Shown: positions 28,101 through 39,728, numbered from the stretch's first letter. The stretch is 64,000 nucleotides of DNA from Minwuia thermotolerans (GCF_002924445.1 NZ_PIGG01000031.1:62001-126000), one strand, 5' to 3'. Program-made: numbers and translations. Notes: a model not told the origin generated them from the letters alone.

Positions 28101-29953
28101 GTGCGCAGGGTCACGACGTCGCCCAGTTGCGCCAGACGTTCGTCAACGCGGTCGCCGGCGCTCACCAGCGAACGCGCCGCGCCCTCGATCGACTCCACCG
28201 ACTGCCGGGCGCGTTCCTCGCTGCCTTCGGCACCGCGGGCGACCTCGTCCAACGCTTCGCCCAGGCTGCGGACGGCGGCCTGGCCGCGTTCTGCCAGGTC
28301 CCGCAGACCGGCATCGCTGCGCGCGGCTTCCAGCCCGACTTCCTCCAGCGCGGCAGACAGTTCGGCTACGCGCGCCGAGAGCCGCGCCGACGTCTCCCGA
28401 CCCTTCTCCCCGGAGGCTTCGGTCCGCTGCTCCAGGAAGGCGATCTGCTTCTCCAGGTCGCGGGCGGTCCCGGCGAGCCCGCCGGAGACCGCGGCCAGCC
28501 GTTCGGCCGACCGCTCTGTCGCCGCTTCGGCGAAGCTGGCGACCTCGCGGACGCGCTCCTCCAGACCGGCCATGCCTTCCTCGACCACGCCCGACAGATG
28601 CGAAACGGTGGCGTCGATCCGCTCCTGCGCGGTAGACAACCTGACGTCGGCGGCTTCGATCTGCCGACCCGCAGCGGCGAAGGCTGCGCCGGCTTCGGTC
28701 ACATGGGCTGCGGCCCCTTCGGTGCGATCTGCAGTCGCGGACGCCGTCTCGCCTGCGGCCTCGGCATGCTCGCGGAACAGGTCGACCGCGGCCCGGGCCT
28801 GTTCGACCGCGGCCAGCAGCGCCTGCTCCGCTTCCCCGGCGCCGACATTGATGCTGTCGAGGGAGCCCGCCAGTTCGGCCATCCGCCTGTCGACGCGGCC
28901 TGCCGCCTGATCGGACGCCCGCATGGCCCCCGAGGCCAGTTCGCCCAATTCCTCGAGCCGATCCCGCGTGGTCTGATCCAGATCGCCGATCAGGGTGCGG
29001 ATCTCGCCGGCAGCGGTCCGCACCCGTACAAGACTGTCATCGACGCCCTTGCCGACCGCTCCGGACTGATCGGCCGTCCGCGCCATCTCCTGGGAAAGCG
29101 CCTCGATCCTGGCCTTGAGATCCTGTGTGGCGCCCGCAATACGGCGCACCGTCTGGTCGCTCTCTTCGCGCAGACGTCCGAGCGGCTGATCGATGGAATG
29201 GCCGATCTGCTCTGCTCTTCTGGCCACGATTTCAACGGTTTCCCCGGCAGCCTTCACCTTGGACTCCAGGGCGGCGCCGATCTCCGCCGTGCGCCGTTCG
29301 GCCAGGGCCACGGTCGCGCTCAGATTGCCGCTCTCGGTCCGGCCCAGCTCGCGCACCCGTTCGCCGACGCGCTCGAACTCCGCCAGCAGCCGGTTCTGTT
29401 CCGCCAGAGCATCGCTCAGCAGCGCGGAGACATCGTCGGCCCGGCCGCCGGCGGCAGCGGCGTTGCGCGACAGCGCCTCCGCCCCGGCGCCGATGCGTGT
29501 GTCCAGGGATTCCACGCGGGCGAGCGCATTGGACAGTTCCGACTCGACGGTCTGGCTCAGCCGGCGCAGCGAAAGCGCCACCGCGTTCAGTTTCGCCTCC
29601 GCCTCGGCGTTCGGACCGCTGATATCGGACAGCACTTCCAGAAGGGCGGCTCGGCTGCGGCCCGCCTCGACGCTCCGCCAGTAGAGGAAACCGGCCAGCC
29701 ACAGGAACAGCGGCGGCGTGAAGGCCGCAAGCACCAGCAACGCCACTTCGTGCGGCAGCATCAGGCCGAGCGAGCCGAAGCCCACCGACCAGGCGATGTA
29801 GCGCCAGACCAGGACCGCCCAGACAACGGTCGCACCGCCAAGAACCACGGCGGTGACGCGCCGGACCCTGCCGATATCCGCGGCTGCAGCCTCGTCCGCC
29901 GCCTCCGCGCGAACCGCTTCCTCTTCCGAACGTCCCGACCATTTCAGCAGCAT
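25112..29953 (-). CDS. Giant two-TM coiled-coil protein, GPR/TipN-like polar scaffold candidate
   Basis: A 1613-aa protein. Residues 33-55 and 68-91 are two membrane helices; almost all of the next 1400 residues are Ala/Glu/Arg-rich, apolipoprotein-like coiled coil with few aromatic residues. The last 120 residues are different and ordered: RFLRSAAMVSEGLHSLSVDM, then WRAFRKGDRGLFARRLAER and a final LLSSVFLSADVGKLYRVL. This layout and tail resemble, from memory, the rhizobial growth-pole-ring proteins (GPR, RgsE), and the layout also fits Caulobacter TipN, all polar organisers. The start at 29953 has AAGGAG. It follows the hybrid kinase gene by 4 bases, so both are likely one operon. A chemoreceptor is unlikely because no HAMP or MCP hairpin motif is seen. 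Confidence 0.75.
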   Translation of the reverse strand: MLLKWSGRSEEEAVRAEAADEAAAADIGRVRRVTAVVLGGATVVWAVLVWRYIAWSVGFGSLGLMLPHEVALLVLAAFTPPLFLWLAGFLYWRSVEAGRSRAALLEVLSDISGPNAEAEAKLNAVALSLRRLSQTVESELSNALARVESLDTRIGAGAEALSRNAAAAGGRADDVSALLSDALAEQNRLLAEFERVGERVRELGRTESGNLSATVALAERRTAEIGAALESKVKAAGETVEIVARRAEQIGHSIDQPLGRLREESDQTVRRIAGATQDLKARIEALSQEMARTADQSGAVGKGVDDSLVRVRTAAGEIRTLIGDLDQTTRDRLEELGELASGAMRASDQAAGRVDRRMAELAGSLDSINVGAGEAEQALLAAVEQARAAVDLFREHAEAAGETASATADRTEGAAAHVTEAGAAFAAAGRQIEAADVRLSTAQERIDATVSHLSGVVEEGMAGLEERVREVASFAEAATERSAERLAAVSGGLAGTARDLEKQIAFLEQRTEASGEKGRETSARLSARVAELSAALEEVGLEAARSDAGLRDLAERGQAAVRSLGEALDEVARGAEGSEERARQSVESIEGAARSLVSAGDRVDERLAQLGDVVTLRTGELEDIAARIAAAALAAEQGAAERLEQVADRVEHATSAAGGSFARLSDDLSAFMSDLQSRTGAMRATVDEATGASDRASARLSESVAELALLLKDIEQAVGGAGENMSTLDGQVRGLAAAIRHSIEENLDVLEGRSRAVTAELTARSGDLEEASGRLEERAALSAERLVAVEGRLGAQARETEDAFGVFVDLWRDRTEGLEGMAGRLRALAEGLDGETAARLEGVIGGLQRAVDETRRAVGSLETEKTGLQKISSDLGENLSGAAAELELKLSAAAATADGAAGRLAERIGELEAAVDSLDAAARAGAEGAGERTRDVRALLSDVTDSSSVLGREIVRIAELGDRTAQSLEENGSRLGETADGMQRQMTEAAGRLAGEGDRIAGVLERLQEHAGGADEALSASLSGLARKVTEASELARITAESLEVGSGALTEEAERVRDRIMDLTARLQQEIDGLDERAGAVSGRVLGAADEIELRATALSATADSAADANLEKAEAIARQMQALTDRNQASQAMLERTAERIAEAANSGENSAKSASAAMEEAASAMAAALPKAGEVEIAAGRLADASASMREDLVRTSEESLERARRLSEERDAFAAEHERLAKTVTANAQRLAGELEQARARMSAFVNAGEAAGASAEQVTRRLEVQVEKSEQVAATLGERGSELEALLQSRLAAVSEAEAAATRAAETLRAGFEAEAERLQAMRESAAEGGRELTGTIAVALSELQQKSEAFETRIETLGAASARLNEDLVATVRAMTEEVERTGEAGRALTETAEKSDTAMTRQREAFAESVSLAEKAADRARRLLGEQATAVAGASQAVTIQSGLAARAFEGQAEKLQSAAERAAEAARRVREDIRIDRDKRFLRSAAMVSEGLHSLSVDMHAMLGDTVDDRQWRAFRKGDRGLFARRLAERGQRKRIARAYAEDGEFRRHVDMYVNEYESLLQAVDEADSQGLLSSVFLSADVGKLYRVLCAALDRTPMTSRPARH

Positions 29954-29957
29954 CGGT

Positions 29958-32249
29958 TCAGTCTCCTTCGGCAGTGTCGCCCGGCGGCAGACTCGCGGCG
30001 CGGTCCGCATGCTCCTGCAGGATCGAAATCAGTTCCGCGGCGTCCAGCGGCTTGGCCAGATAACGGTTCATGCCTGCGTCCATGCAGCGCGAGATATATT
30101 CGTCGCCCGGATGGGCCGTCATCGCGATAATCGGAATGGCGCCGGCGGCGCCCGGCATCTGCCGGATGGCGCGGGTCGCGCTCAGGCCATCCATTTCCGG
30201 CATCTCGACGTCCATCAGTACGAGGTCATAGGGCAGCGTGCGCAGGGCCTGCAACGCCTCGCGGCCGCCGCCCGCTACCACGGCCTCGTGGCCGGATATC
30301 TCCACGATCGAGGCCGCGAGCTTCTGGTTCACGGCGACATCGTCGACCACCAGAACGCGCAGGCGCGCGCCGGAGGCGGCAACGGTCCGGCGCGGACGGG
30401 CGCTCTCGTCCGCCGCTTCGGCCGGTCCGCCCGCCAGCGCCCGATGGTATCGGGCGCGGCGCACCGGCTGCAGCAACCGCGCATCGAACAGGGCGTCTTC
30501 GGCCTCAGGCACCGCCTCGACGACGCCCACCGGCACGGTCAGGACCAGCCGGCAGCGCTTCAGGGCGGCATCCGCCCGCACCCGCGTCGCCAGATCCCCC
30601 GCGCCGCCCTTCACGCGCCAGTCGATCACGGCGACCGAATCGCCGCCGGCGGCCCGCAGCTGACGGAGTCCCTCCGCCGGGTCGTCCGTGGATCGCACCG
30701 CCGCGCCCCAGCATTCGGCATAGCGGGCGGCAACTTCGCGCACCACGCCGGACGGACCGACCAGAATCACCTTGACACCATCGAGGGAGTCGGGGGCTTG
30801 CGCCTGCTTGCCGGATCGTATCGGCAGGTCGACGCGGAAGGTCGAACCGCCGCCATCCTCGCTTTCGACCGAGATCTCGCCACCCATGGCGTCCACCAGG
30901 CGGCGTGAGATCGCGAGCCCGAGTCCCGTGCCGCCGAACCGTCTGGAAATGCCGCCCGCCTGGCTGAACGGGCGGAACAGGCGGGGCAGAACGTCGGCGG
31001 GAATGCCGATGCCGGTATCGGTGACTTCGATGCGCAGCATGGCGCGCGACTGCGGCGCCAGCGTCGCCGTCAGCGTGACCGAGCCCTCCTCGGTGAACTT
31101 GATGGCGTTGCTGAGCAGGTTGAGCAGCACCTGGCGCAACCGTCCGGCGTCGGCGGTCAGGATGTCCGGCACCTCCGGGGCGATGTAGCTGGCCAGTTCG
31201 AGCCCGCTGGATTGCGCCCGTTCCGCCATCAGGCCGACGGTCCCTTCGATGGTTCGGGCCAGTTCGAAAGGACTGTCGTCCAGTTCCACCCGGCCCGATT
31301 CGAACTTGGTCAGGTCCAGGATGTCGTTGATCAGGTTGAGCAGCGCGTCCGCCGATTCCTTGATGATGTCGGCGTAGGAGCGCTGTTGCGGGTCGAGCTT
31401 CGTGCCCTGTAGCAATCCGGTCATGCCGATGATGCCGTTCATCGGGGTGCGGAGTTCATGGCTGATCGTGGCGAGGAATTCGGATTTGGTGCGGTCGCCG
31501 GCCTCCGCCGCCTGCCGGGCGGTCTCCGCCGAACGGTGGGCCGCCTCCAGCCTTTCGATCAGGTCCGTGTTCTGGAACCGGAGCGAGAAGGATTCCCTGA
31601 ACCGCTTGTTGAGGATGCGCAGCCAGCCCAGCAGCACCGCGAAGCCCAGCAGACCCATGGCGGCTGTGGCCATGCCGAGTTCGTCACCAGTCAGCGCGAG
31701 CATGAGCAGCAGCGGCGCAACCGTCGGCACGGCGAGCGCGATGAAGGCCGGCGGATAGAGCGCCCTGTGGACGATGGCGGCAAACAGCGAGCCGAAGGTG
31801 AGCAGGGCCAGAAACGCCTGATGCGGATAGGAACCGGGGTCGAAATAGCCCGCCAGGCAAGAACCCCAGATCACCCCGACCACAGCGGAAAGCGCGACAT
31901 ACCGCAGGCCCCAGGCCTCGGCGTTTTCCGGCGCGGTGCCTGCCGCCTCGAACGCCTTTCGCAACCGGTCGCCGGCGATCGTGAACAGGGCCGCGCCGAC
32001 GATCAGGACGATTGTCGGCCACAGTGCGCGGTCGACGAAGACGGTGCCGAGAATCGCGACCAGAATGAAGGGACTGACCCGCAGCCGGGATGAATCGCGG
32101 ATCAGTTCCGCGATCATGGCCGCGCGGATGCGGGAATCGCGGTCGAGGGACGACGAATCGCCCGCGCTTCCCGCCGGCCGCCGCGGCGTCGCGTCGACGG
32201 CCGAAAGCGCACTATCGCCGATGTTCTGCGAAGCGCCGACGCTGTCCAT
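29958..32249 (-). CDS. Hybrid histidine kinase with two receiver domains
   Basis: A 763-aa inner-membrane sensor. The N-terminal 215 residues contain about six hydrophobic segments and no recognisable periplasmic sensor. Then come HisKA with H264 (FLATISHELRTPMNGI), the ATPase domain (LLNLLSNAIKF, DTGIGIP, GGTGLGLAI), receiver 1 (about 490-605), and receiver 2 (about 630-745) with phosphoacceptor D680 in LMDVEMPEMDG. Receiver 1 lacks the acidic pair on its first strand (ILVGPS), so it is probably a pseudo-receiver. I start at the ATG at 32249; the frame opens at a TTG six codons upstream. The next gene, the giant coiled-coil protein, begins 4 bases after the stop. Confidence 0.88.
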   Translation of the reverse strand: MDSVGASQNIGDSALSAVDATPRRPAGSAGDSSSLDRDSRIRAAMIAELIRDSSRLRVSPFILVAILGTVFVDRALWPTIVLIVGAALFTIAGDRLRKAFEAAGTAPENAEAWGLRYVALSAVVGVIWGSCLAGYFDPGSYPHQAFLALLTFGSLFAAIVHRALYPPAFIALAVPTVAPLLLMLALTGDELGMATAAMGLLGFAVLLGWLRILNKRFRESFSLRFQNTDLIERLEAAHRSAETARQAAEAGDRTKSEFLATISHELRTPMNGIIGMTGLLQGTKLDPQQRSYADIIKESADALLNLINDILDLTKFESGRVELDDSPFELARTIEGTVGLMAERAQSSGLELASYIAPEVPDILTADAGRLRQVLLNLLSNAIKFTEEGSVTLTATLAPQSRAMLRIEVTDTGIGIPADVLPRLFRPFSQAGGISRRFGGTGLGLAISRRLVDAMGGEISVESEDGGGSTFRVDLPIRSGKQAQAPDSLDGVKVILVGPSGVVREVAARYAECWGAAVRSTDDPAEGLRQLRAAGGDSVAVIDWRVKGGAGDLATRVRADAALKRCRLVLTVPVGVVEAVPEAEDALFDARLLQPVRRARYHRALAGGPAEAADESARPRRTVAASGARLRVLVVDDVAVNQKLAASIVEISGHEAVVAGGGREALQALRTLPYDLVLMDVEMPEMDGLSATRAIRQMPGAAGAIPIIAMTAHPGDEYISRCMDAGMNRYLAKPLDAAELISILQEHADRAASLPPGDTAEGD

Positions 32250-32348
32250 ACCGACGCCCACTCCCAAGCGCTGCCCCCTGACCGGTCAAGGTGTCACGAC
32301 CGGCCGCCAAGGGCAATCTTCCGGGGCGCGGGGCGGCCCGGGCGCGCC

Positions 32349-33107
32349 TCACCAGGCGGTGTAACCGCCATCGACGACCATTTCGGCGCCGGTGACGAAC
32401 CGGCTCTCGTCGGACGCAAGATAGACCACGGCGTGGGCGATGTCGGCGGGCTCGCCCAGATGGCCGACCGGATGCCGGCTGGCGATGTAGGCCATGACCT
32501 GATCGGGCTCGGGACGCTTGTTGACGGCATTCACCACCATGGGCGTCTCGATGTAGCCCGGATGGATCGAGTTGACCCGGATCGTCAGCCCCGCCTGTGC
32601 GGCTTCGACCGCGGCCGACTTGCTCAGCAGCCGGACCCCGCCCTTCGATGCGCAGTAGGCCGCCGTGCCGGCGTTGCCCACCAGCCCGAGGATCGAGGAG
32701 ATGTTGATCACCGAACCGCCAGGCCGCATGCGGCGGAAAGCGAGCCGGGTCCCGAGAAAGACCGAATCGAGATTGACCGACTGCACGCGCCGCCACTGGG
32801 TGAGCGTGGTCTCGGCCAGGGGCCGGTTCTCACCCAGGCCTGCATTGTTCACCAAAACGTCGAAGCCGCCGAAGGCCTCTTCCGCCTCGTCGGCCACCTC
32901 GTCCCAGCGCCCTTCGACAGTGACGTCCTGCGCCAGGGCCAGGACTCCCCCGCCCGCATCCGCAATCTCGGCGGCAACGGTATCCGGCGCGGCCAGGTCG
33001 GTGACGACAAGGCGGGCGCCCTCGGCAGCGCAGCGCAGTGCGGATTCCCGGCCCAGCCCGGAGGCCGCGCCGGTGATCCAGATGACCTTGCCGTCGAGCC
33101 GGCCCAT
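32349..33107 (-). CDS. Short-chain dehydrogenase/reductase
   Basis: A 252-aa classical SDR. It has the TGAASGLGRE cofactor loop, NNAGLG, the catalytic Ser in VINISSILGLVG, YCASK with the catalytic Tyr and Lys, and HPGYIETPM. The Asp after the second strand (VVTDLAAP) favours NAD over NADP. It starts 1 base after the racemase stop, so the two form a pair and probably act on the same branched or sterol-like acyl-CoA substrate; that is inferred from position. Family members oxidise secondary alcohols such as hydroxyacyl-CoA, sterols or cyclic alcohols. Confidence 0.87.
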   Translation of the reverse strand: MGRLDGKVIWITGAASGLGRESALRCAAEGARLVVTDLAAPDTVAAEIADAGGGVLALAQDVTVEGRWDEVADEAEEAFGGFDVLVNNAGLGENRPLAETTLTQWRRVQSVNLDSVFLGTRLAFRRMRPGGSVINISSILGLVGNAGTAAYCASKGGVRLLSKSAAVEAAQAGLTIRVNSIHPGYIETPMVVNAVNKRPEPDQVMAYIASRHPVGHLGEPADIAHAVVYLASDESRFVTGAEMVVDGGYTAW

Positions 33108-33108
33108 G

Positions 33109-34263
33109 TCAGCGGACAGCGCCGGAGGCCTTCAGCCGTTCGATCTCATCGCCGGTAAAGCCCCACTCGGTCAGCACCTCGTCGGTGTTCTGACCCGGAT
33201 CGGGCGCGACCGTCGGCCGGCCGTTGGGCGTGCGGGAGAAGCGCGGCGCGGCGTTCGGCTGCACCACCCCGTCTATGTCGATGAAGGTCTCGCGCGCCTT
33301 GTTGTGCGGATGCTCCGGCGCTTCGTCCATATCCAGAACCGGCGCGAAACAGACGTCGGAACCTTCCATGATCTCCGTCCATTCGTCGCGGGTCTTCGTC
33401 CTGATGACCTTCCCGAGCTTTTCCGAATATTCGGGCCATTTTTCCGGGTTCATCTGCTCCGACATCTCCGCGGGGTCGATGCCGGTCTTCTCGAGCAGTT
33501 CGGCGTAGAACTTCTTCTCGATGGAGCCGATGGAGACGTACTTGCCGTCCTTCGTCTCGTAGACGTCGTAGAAATGCGCGCCGGTGTCCAGGATGTTGGA
33601 GCCTCGCTCCTGCTTCCAGCGCCCGGCCGCCTTCATGCCGTAGATCGCAGTCATCAGGTTGGAGGCGCCGTCGATCATCGCCGCGTCGACCACCTGGCCG
33701 TTGCCGGATTCCCTGGCCTCGATCACCGCAGCGAGACAACCGAAGGCGAGGTAGAGCGCACCGCCGCCGAAATCGCCGACCAGGTTGAGCGGCGGCACCG
33801 GCCCGCTGTCGCTGCGCCCGATGGCGTGCAGCGCGCCGGTGAGCGCGATGTAGTTCATGTCATGTCCGGCCGCGTGTGCGATCGGCCCTGTCTGGCCCCA
33901 GCCGGTGACGCGGCCGTAGACCAGCTGCGGATTGCGCGCCCAGCATTCGTCGGGCCCCAGGCCGAGACGCTCGGTGACGCCCGGACGCATGCCCTCGATC
34001 AGGATGTCGGCCTTCTCGACCAGGCTGAGCACCGTCTCGACGCCTTCGGAGGTCTTGAGATTCGCCGCCACCGACCGCTTGGAACGGTTGAGCAGGTCCC
34101 ACTTGTTGCTGCCCCGGTCAATGCCGAGATCCGCCGCCTCCTGGCGGTCGATGCGGATGACGTCGGCGCCCAGATCGCCGAACAGCATGCCGCACATCGG
34201 CCCCGGGCCGATGCCCGCCAGTTCGACTACCTTGATCCCGCTGAGGGGTCCCTGACCGCGCAT
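33109..34263 (-). CDS. Alpha-methylacyl-CoA racemase (class III CoA-transferase fold)
   Basis: A 384-aa enzyme that inverts 2-methylacyl-CoA esters for beta-oxidation of branched chains. The start MRGQGPLSGIKVVELAGIGP and the ADVIRIDR segment are characteristic. The likely catalytic His lies in AGHDMNYIALTGALHAIG and the Asp in LNLVGDFGGG, the pair known from mycobacterial MCR. GGAGG precedes the ATG at 34263 by about 9 bases; the longer open frame is not supported. It is followed immediately by an SDR gene. CoA transfer between acids is the alternative, but the GHD and GDFGG motifs favour the racemase. Confidence 0.9.
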   Translation of the reverse strand: MRGQGPLSGIKVVELAGIGPGPMCGMLFGDLGADVIRIDRQEAADLGIDRGSNKWDLLNRSKRSVAANLKTSEGVETVLSLVEKADILIEGMRPGVTERLGLGPDECWARNPQLVYGRVTGWGQTGPIAHAAGHDMNYIALTGALHAIGRSDSGPVPPLNLVGDFGGGALYLAFGCLAAVIEARESGNGQVVDAAMIDGASNLMTAIYGMKAAGRWKQERGSNILDTGAHFYDVYETKDGKYVSIGSIEKKFYAELLEKTGIDPAEMSEQMNPEKWPEYSEKLGKVIRTKTRDEWTEIMEGSDVCFAPVLDMDEAPEHPHNKARETFIDIDGVVQPNAAPRFSRTPNGRPTVAPDPGQNTDEVLTEWGFTGDEIERLKASGAVR

Positions 34264-34347
34264 GATTGTTTCCTCCCCGTGCAAACCACTTGCTGAGGCG
34301 GAGAGTGCCCGCTTATCGGGCCCCACTCAAGGCGGCTTTCGCGCGCC

Positions 34348-35670
<1,323 letters not shown>

Positions 35671-35829
35671 TCAGGCGAAACCGAGGCGCTGCAAGAGGTA
35701 AACCAGCAGGGCGAAAATGACAAAGGCGATCATGGGCGCGCGGGCAAAGCGCCACACCTAGCGCCAGTCCGGCGGGCCCTTGCGGAAACGCGGCGACTCG
35801 CGGTGGGGCTGGCGCGGGCGGCGGTCCAT
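35671..35829 (-). CDS. Possible small membrane ORF between kdsA and eno, with an in-frame TAG
   Basis: Four bases after the kdsA stop, an ATG at 35829 opens a 23-codon Arg/Pro-rich frame (MDRRPRQPHRESPRF and on) that ends in TAG at 35758-35760. The same frame continues at once with GTG and 28 codons ending in TGA, containing one membrane helix, MIAFVIFALLVYLLQRLGFA. Read through the TAG, it would be a 51-residue protein with a basic N terminus and a single TM segment. The options are two tiny cistrons, a readthrough product, a decayed gene, or chance. Neither start has a good ribosome site. No known family is recognised. Confidence 0.3.
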
Positions 35830-35833
35830 CGCC

Positions 35834-36685
35834 TCAGAGCGACTTGGCGAGCCCGTCGAAACGCTTCAGCGTGGCGATCAGACCCTCGAGCTGGTCCAGC
35901 GGCACCATGTTCGGTCCGTCCGACGGCGCGTGGTCCGGGTCCTGATGGGTCTCCATGAAGATCGCCGCGACCCCCACGGCGGCTGCGGCCCGCGCCAGAC
36001 AGGGCACGAAGCGCCGGTCGCCGCCGGAACTGCCGCCCTGCCCACCCGGCTGCTGCACCGAGTGCGTGGCGTCGAACACCACCGGGCAGCCGGTCTGTTC
36101 CGCCATGATCGGCAGGCTACGGAAATCGGTGACGAGCGTGTTGTAGCCGAAGCTGGCGCCGCGTTCGCAGACCGAGACGTTGCCGTTGCCGGTGGAGCGG
36201 ATCTTGTCGACCACGTTGACCATGTCCCAGGGCGCCAGGAACTGGCCCTTCTTCACGTTGATGGCGCAGCCCGTCTCCCCGGCGGCGAGCAACAGGTCCG
36301 TCTGGCGGCAGAGAAAGGCCGGAATCTGCAGCACGTCGACATGCGGCGCGACCTCGGCGCACTGGGCCTCGCTGTGGACGTCGGTCAGCACCGGCAGGCC
36401 GATATCACGGCGGATCTCGTCGAAGATCGCCAGCGACTTCTCCAGTCCCAGGCCACGCCTGCCCTTCAGGCTGGTGCGGTTGGCCTTGTCGTAGCTGGTC
36501 TTGTAGATCACCGGCACGTCGAGCCGGCGGCCGATCTCCCGGATCGCCTCCGACATCATCAGCGCGTGATCCCGGTCCTCCAGCTGGCAGGGCCCCGCGA
36601 TGATGACGAGCGGCAGGTCGTTGCCCATCTCCACCGCCCCGGCGGTCATCCGGCCCGGTGTCGGCGTCTTCGCGGTATCCGCCAT
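35834..36685 (-). CDS. kdsA: 2-dehydro-3-deoxyphosphooctonate aldolase (KDO-8-phosphate synthase)
   Basis: A 283-aa enzyme that condenses PEP with arabinose-5-phosphate to form KDO-8-phosphate for lipopolysaccharide. Marks: PLVIIAGPCQLEDRDHA, YKTSYDKANRTSLKG, DVHSEAQCA, and AINVKKGQFLAPWDM. C33 in AGPC indicates the metal-dependent class; metal-independent enzymes carry Asn here. It starts 10 bases after the pyrG stop. Its presence shows that the cell has a KDO-containing outer membrane. Confidence 0.97.
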   Translation of the reverse strand: MADTAKTPTPGRMTAGAVEMGNDLPLVIIAGPCQLEDRDHALMMSEAIREIGRRLDVPVIYKTSYDKANRTSLKGRRGLGLEKSLAIFDEIRRDIGLPVLTDVHSEAQCAEVAPHVDVLQIPAFLCRQTDLLLAAGETGCAINVKKGQFLAPWDMVNVVDKIRSTGNGNVSVCERGASFGYNTLVTDFRSLPIMAEQTGCPVVFDATHSVQQPGGQGGSSGGDRRFVPCLARAAAAVGVAAIFMETHQDPDHAPSDGPNMVPLDQLEGLIATLKRFDGLAKSL

Positions 36686-36695
36686 GGCGTTGTTC

Positions 36696-38411
<1,716 letters not shown>

Positions 38412-38741
38412 TTAATCGGATTGCGGGACAGCCGGACCTTCGGGCTGCGCGGGTGCGGCAGGGGCCTGCTGCTGCACCGGCTGGTCGAGAATCGATCCCG
38501 ATTCGTCCTTGCCCCCGACCAGGATGGCCAGGATGATCGACGTGGCGATGAACATCGCCGCCAGCACCGCCGTGGTCCGCGTCAGCAGATTCGCCGTGCC
38601 CCGGCCGGACATGATGCCGCCCATGCCGCCGCCCGATCCGCCACCGATGCCGAGCGCACCGCCTTCGGACCGCTGCATGAGGATGACGCCGACCATCGCA
38701 ATGGCGATCAGGACGTGGATGACGGTGATGATGGTAAGCAT
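38412..38741 (-). CDS. secG: Protein translocase subunit SecG
   Basis: A 109-aa inner-membrane component of the SecYEG channel. It has two hydrophobic helices (about 3-21 and 54-74) separated by the Gly-rich loop with QRSEGGALGIGGGSGGG. The C-terminal tail is Pro/Ala/Gln-rich, which is common in alphaproteobacterial SecG. It lies 92 bases downstream of tpiA, as expected for this lineage. Confidence 0.94.
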   Translation of the reverse strand: MLTIITVIHVLIAIAMVGVILMQRSEGGALGIGGGSGGGMGGIMSGRGTANLLTRTTAVLAAMFIATSIILAILVGGKDESGSILDQPVQQQAPAAPAQPEGPAVPQSD

Positions 38742-38833
38742 GGGCTGCGGAAATTCCGGGCTGACTTGGGGCTGGGGCGGCTTTTACACACTATCAGATC
38801 GGATGCAATGCCCGGCTGGTCAAGCGGCCGGCC

Positions 38834-39577
38834 TCAGACCTTCGCCGCCGCGGCGATGGCAAGGAAATCCTCGGCCTTCAGACTGGCCCCGCCGACCAGC
38901 GCGCCGTCGACCCCGTCGACCGCCAGCAGCGCCCCGGCATTGTCGGGCTTGACGGAACCGCCATAGAGAATGCGCAGGTCGTCGGGGAAGAAATCCTCGG
39001 CCACGGTGCGGATATGCCGATGCACATGGGCCACGTCCTCGGCCGTCGGCGTGTGTCCCGTACCGATCGCCCAGACGGGTTCGTAGGCGATCACCGCGTT
39101 CTCCCGCGTCGCCCCCGACGGCATCGACCCCCGGAGCTGGTGCGAGAGCACGAGTTCGGTTTCCTCGGCCTGCCGCTGCGCCTCGGTCTCGCCGATGCAG
39201 ACGATGGCGACGAGGCCCGCCTCCAGCGCGGCTTCGGCCTTTGCGCGGATCAGGTCGTCGTCCTCGCCGTGGTCGATGCGCCGTTCCGAATGGCCGACGA
39301 TGACATGGCTGCAGCCGATGTCCTTCAGCATCCAGGCGGAGATGTCGCCGGTGTGCGCACCCTTCTCGGCGATATGGCAATCCTGGCCGCCCAGCGCCAC
39401 GCGGTCGCGGATCCCGGCTTCCTCCAGCGCCCGCGCCATGATCGGGATCAGCGTCGCCGGCGGACAGATCAGAAGTTCCGCACCGCCGGCGCGTCCGATA
39501 CCATCCGCCAGCGCCCTGACCTGCTCCGCGGCGTCAGCGGCAAGTCCGTTCATCTTCCAGTTGCCGGCAATCAGCAT
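38834..39577 (-). CDS. tpiA: Triosephosphate isomerase
   Basis: A 247-aa glycolytic TIM-barrel enzyme. Catalytic residues are visible: K8 in AGNWKMN, H96 in VIVGHSERR and E166 in [11 protein letters not shown]; the phosphate-binding ILYGGSVK is also present. I start at the Met of [10 protein letters not shown] (39577) because AGGGGG lies about 7 bases upstream; a Met two codons earlier is equally in frame but would sit directly on that site. The gene is divergent from ppiD across about 150 bases, where I see no other gene. Confidence 0.97.
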   Translation of the reverse strand: MLIAGNWKMNGLAADAAEQVRALADGIGRAGGAELLICPPATLIPIMARALEEAGIRDRVALGGQDCHIAEKGAHTGDISAWMLKDIGCSHVIVGHSERRIDHGEDDDLIRAKAEAALEAGLVAIVCIGETEAQRQAEETELVLSHQLRGSMPSGATRENAVIAYEPVWAIGTGHTPTAEDVAHVHRHIRTVAEDFFPDDLRILYGGSVKPDNAGALLAVDGVDGALVGGASLKAEDFLAIAAAAKV

Positions 39578-39728
39578 CACCATACCCCCTGCTGGATCCA
39601 TATGGAGTGCATAGCGCGGATCGCGCCCGAGGTCACCCGTCGCAAGGGCGCGCGGCGGTTGCGGGGCGCGCGGGGCGCGACTAATGTCCGCCAGCCGAAT
39701 TCCAAGCGCGGAGCCGCGAGACAGCACC

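Noticed and set aside
26000-29000. Methyl-accepting chemotaxis protein for the giant coiled-coil gene
   Set aside because: No HAMP domain and no conserved hairpin-tip motif; the C-terminal ordered domain does not fit chemoreceptors.
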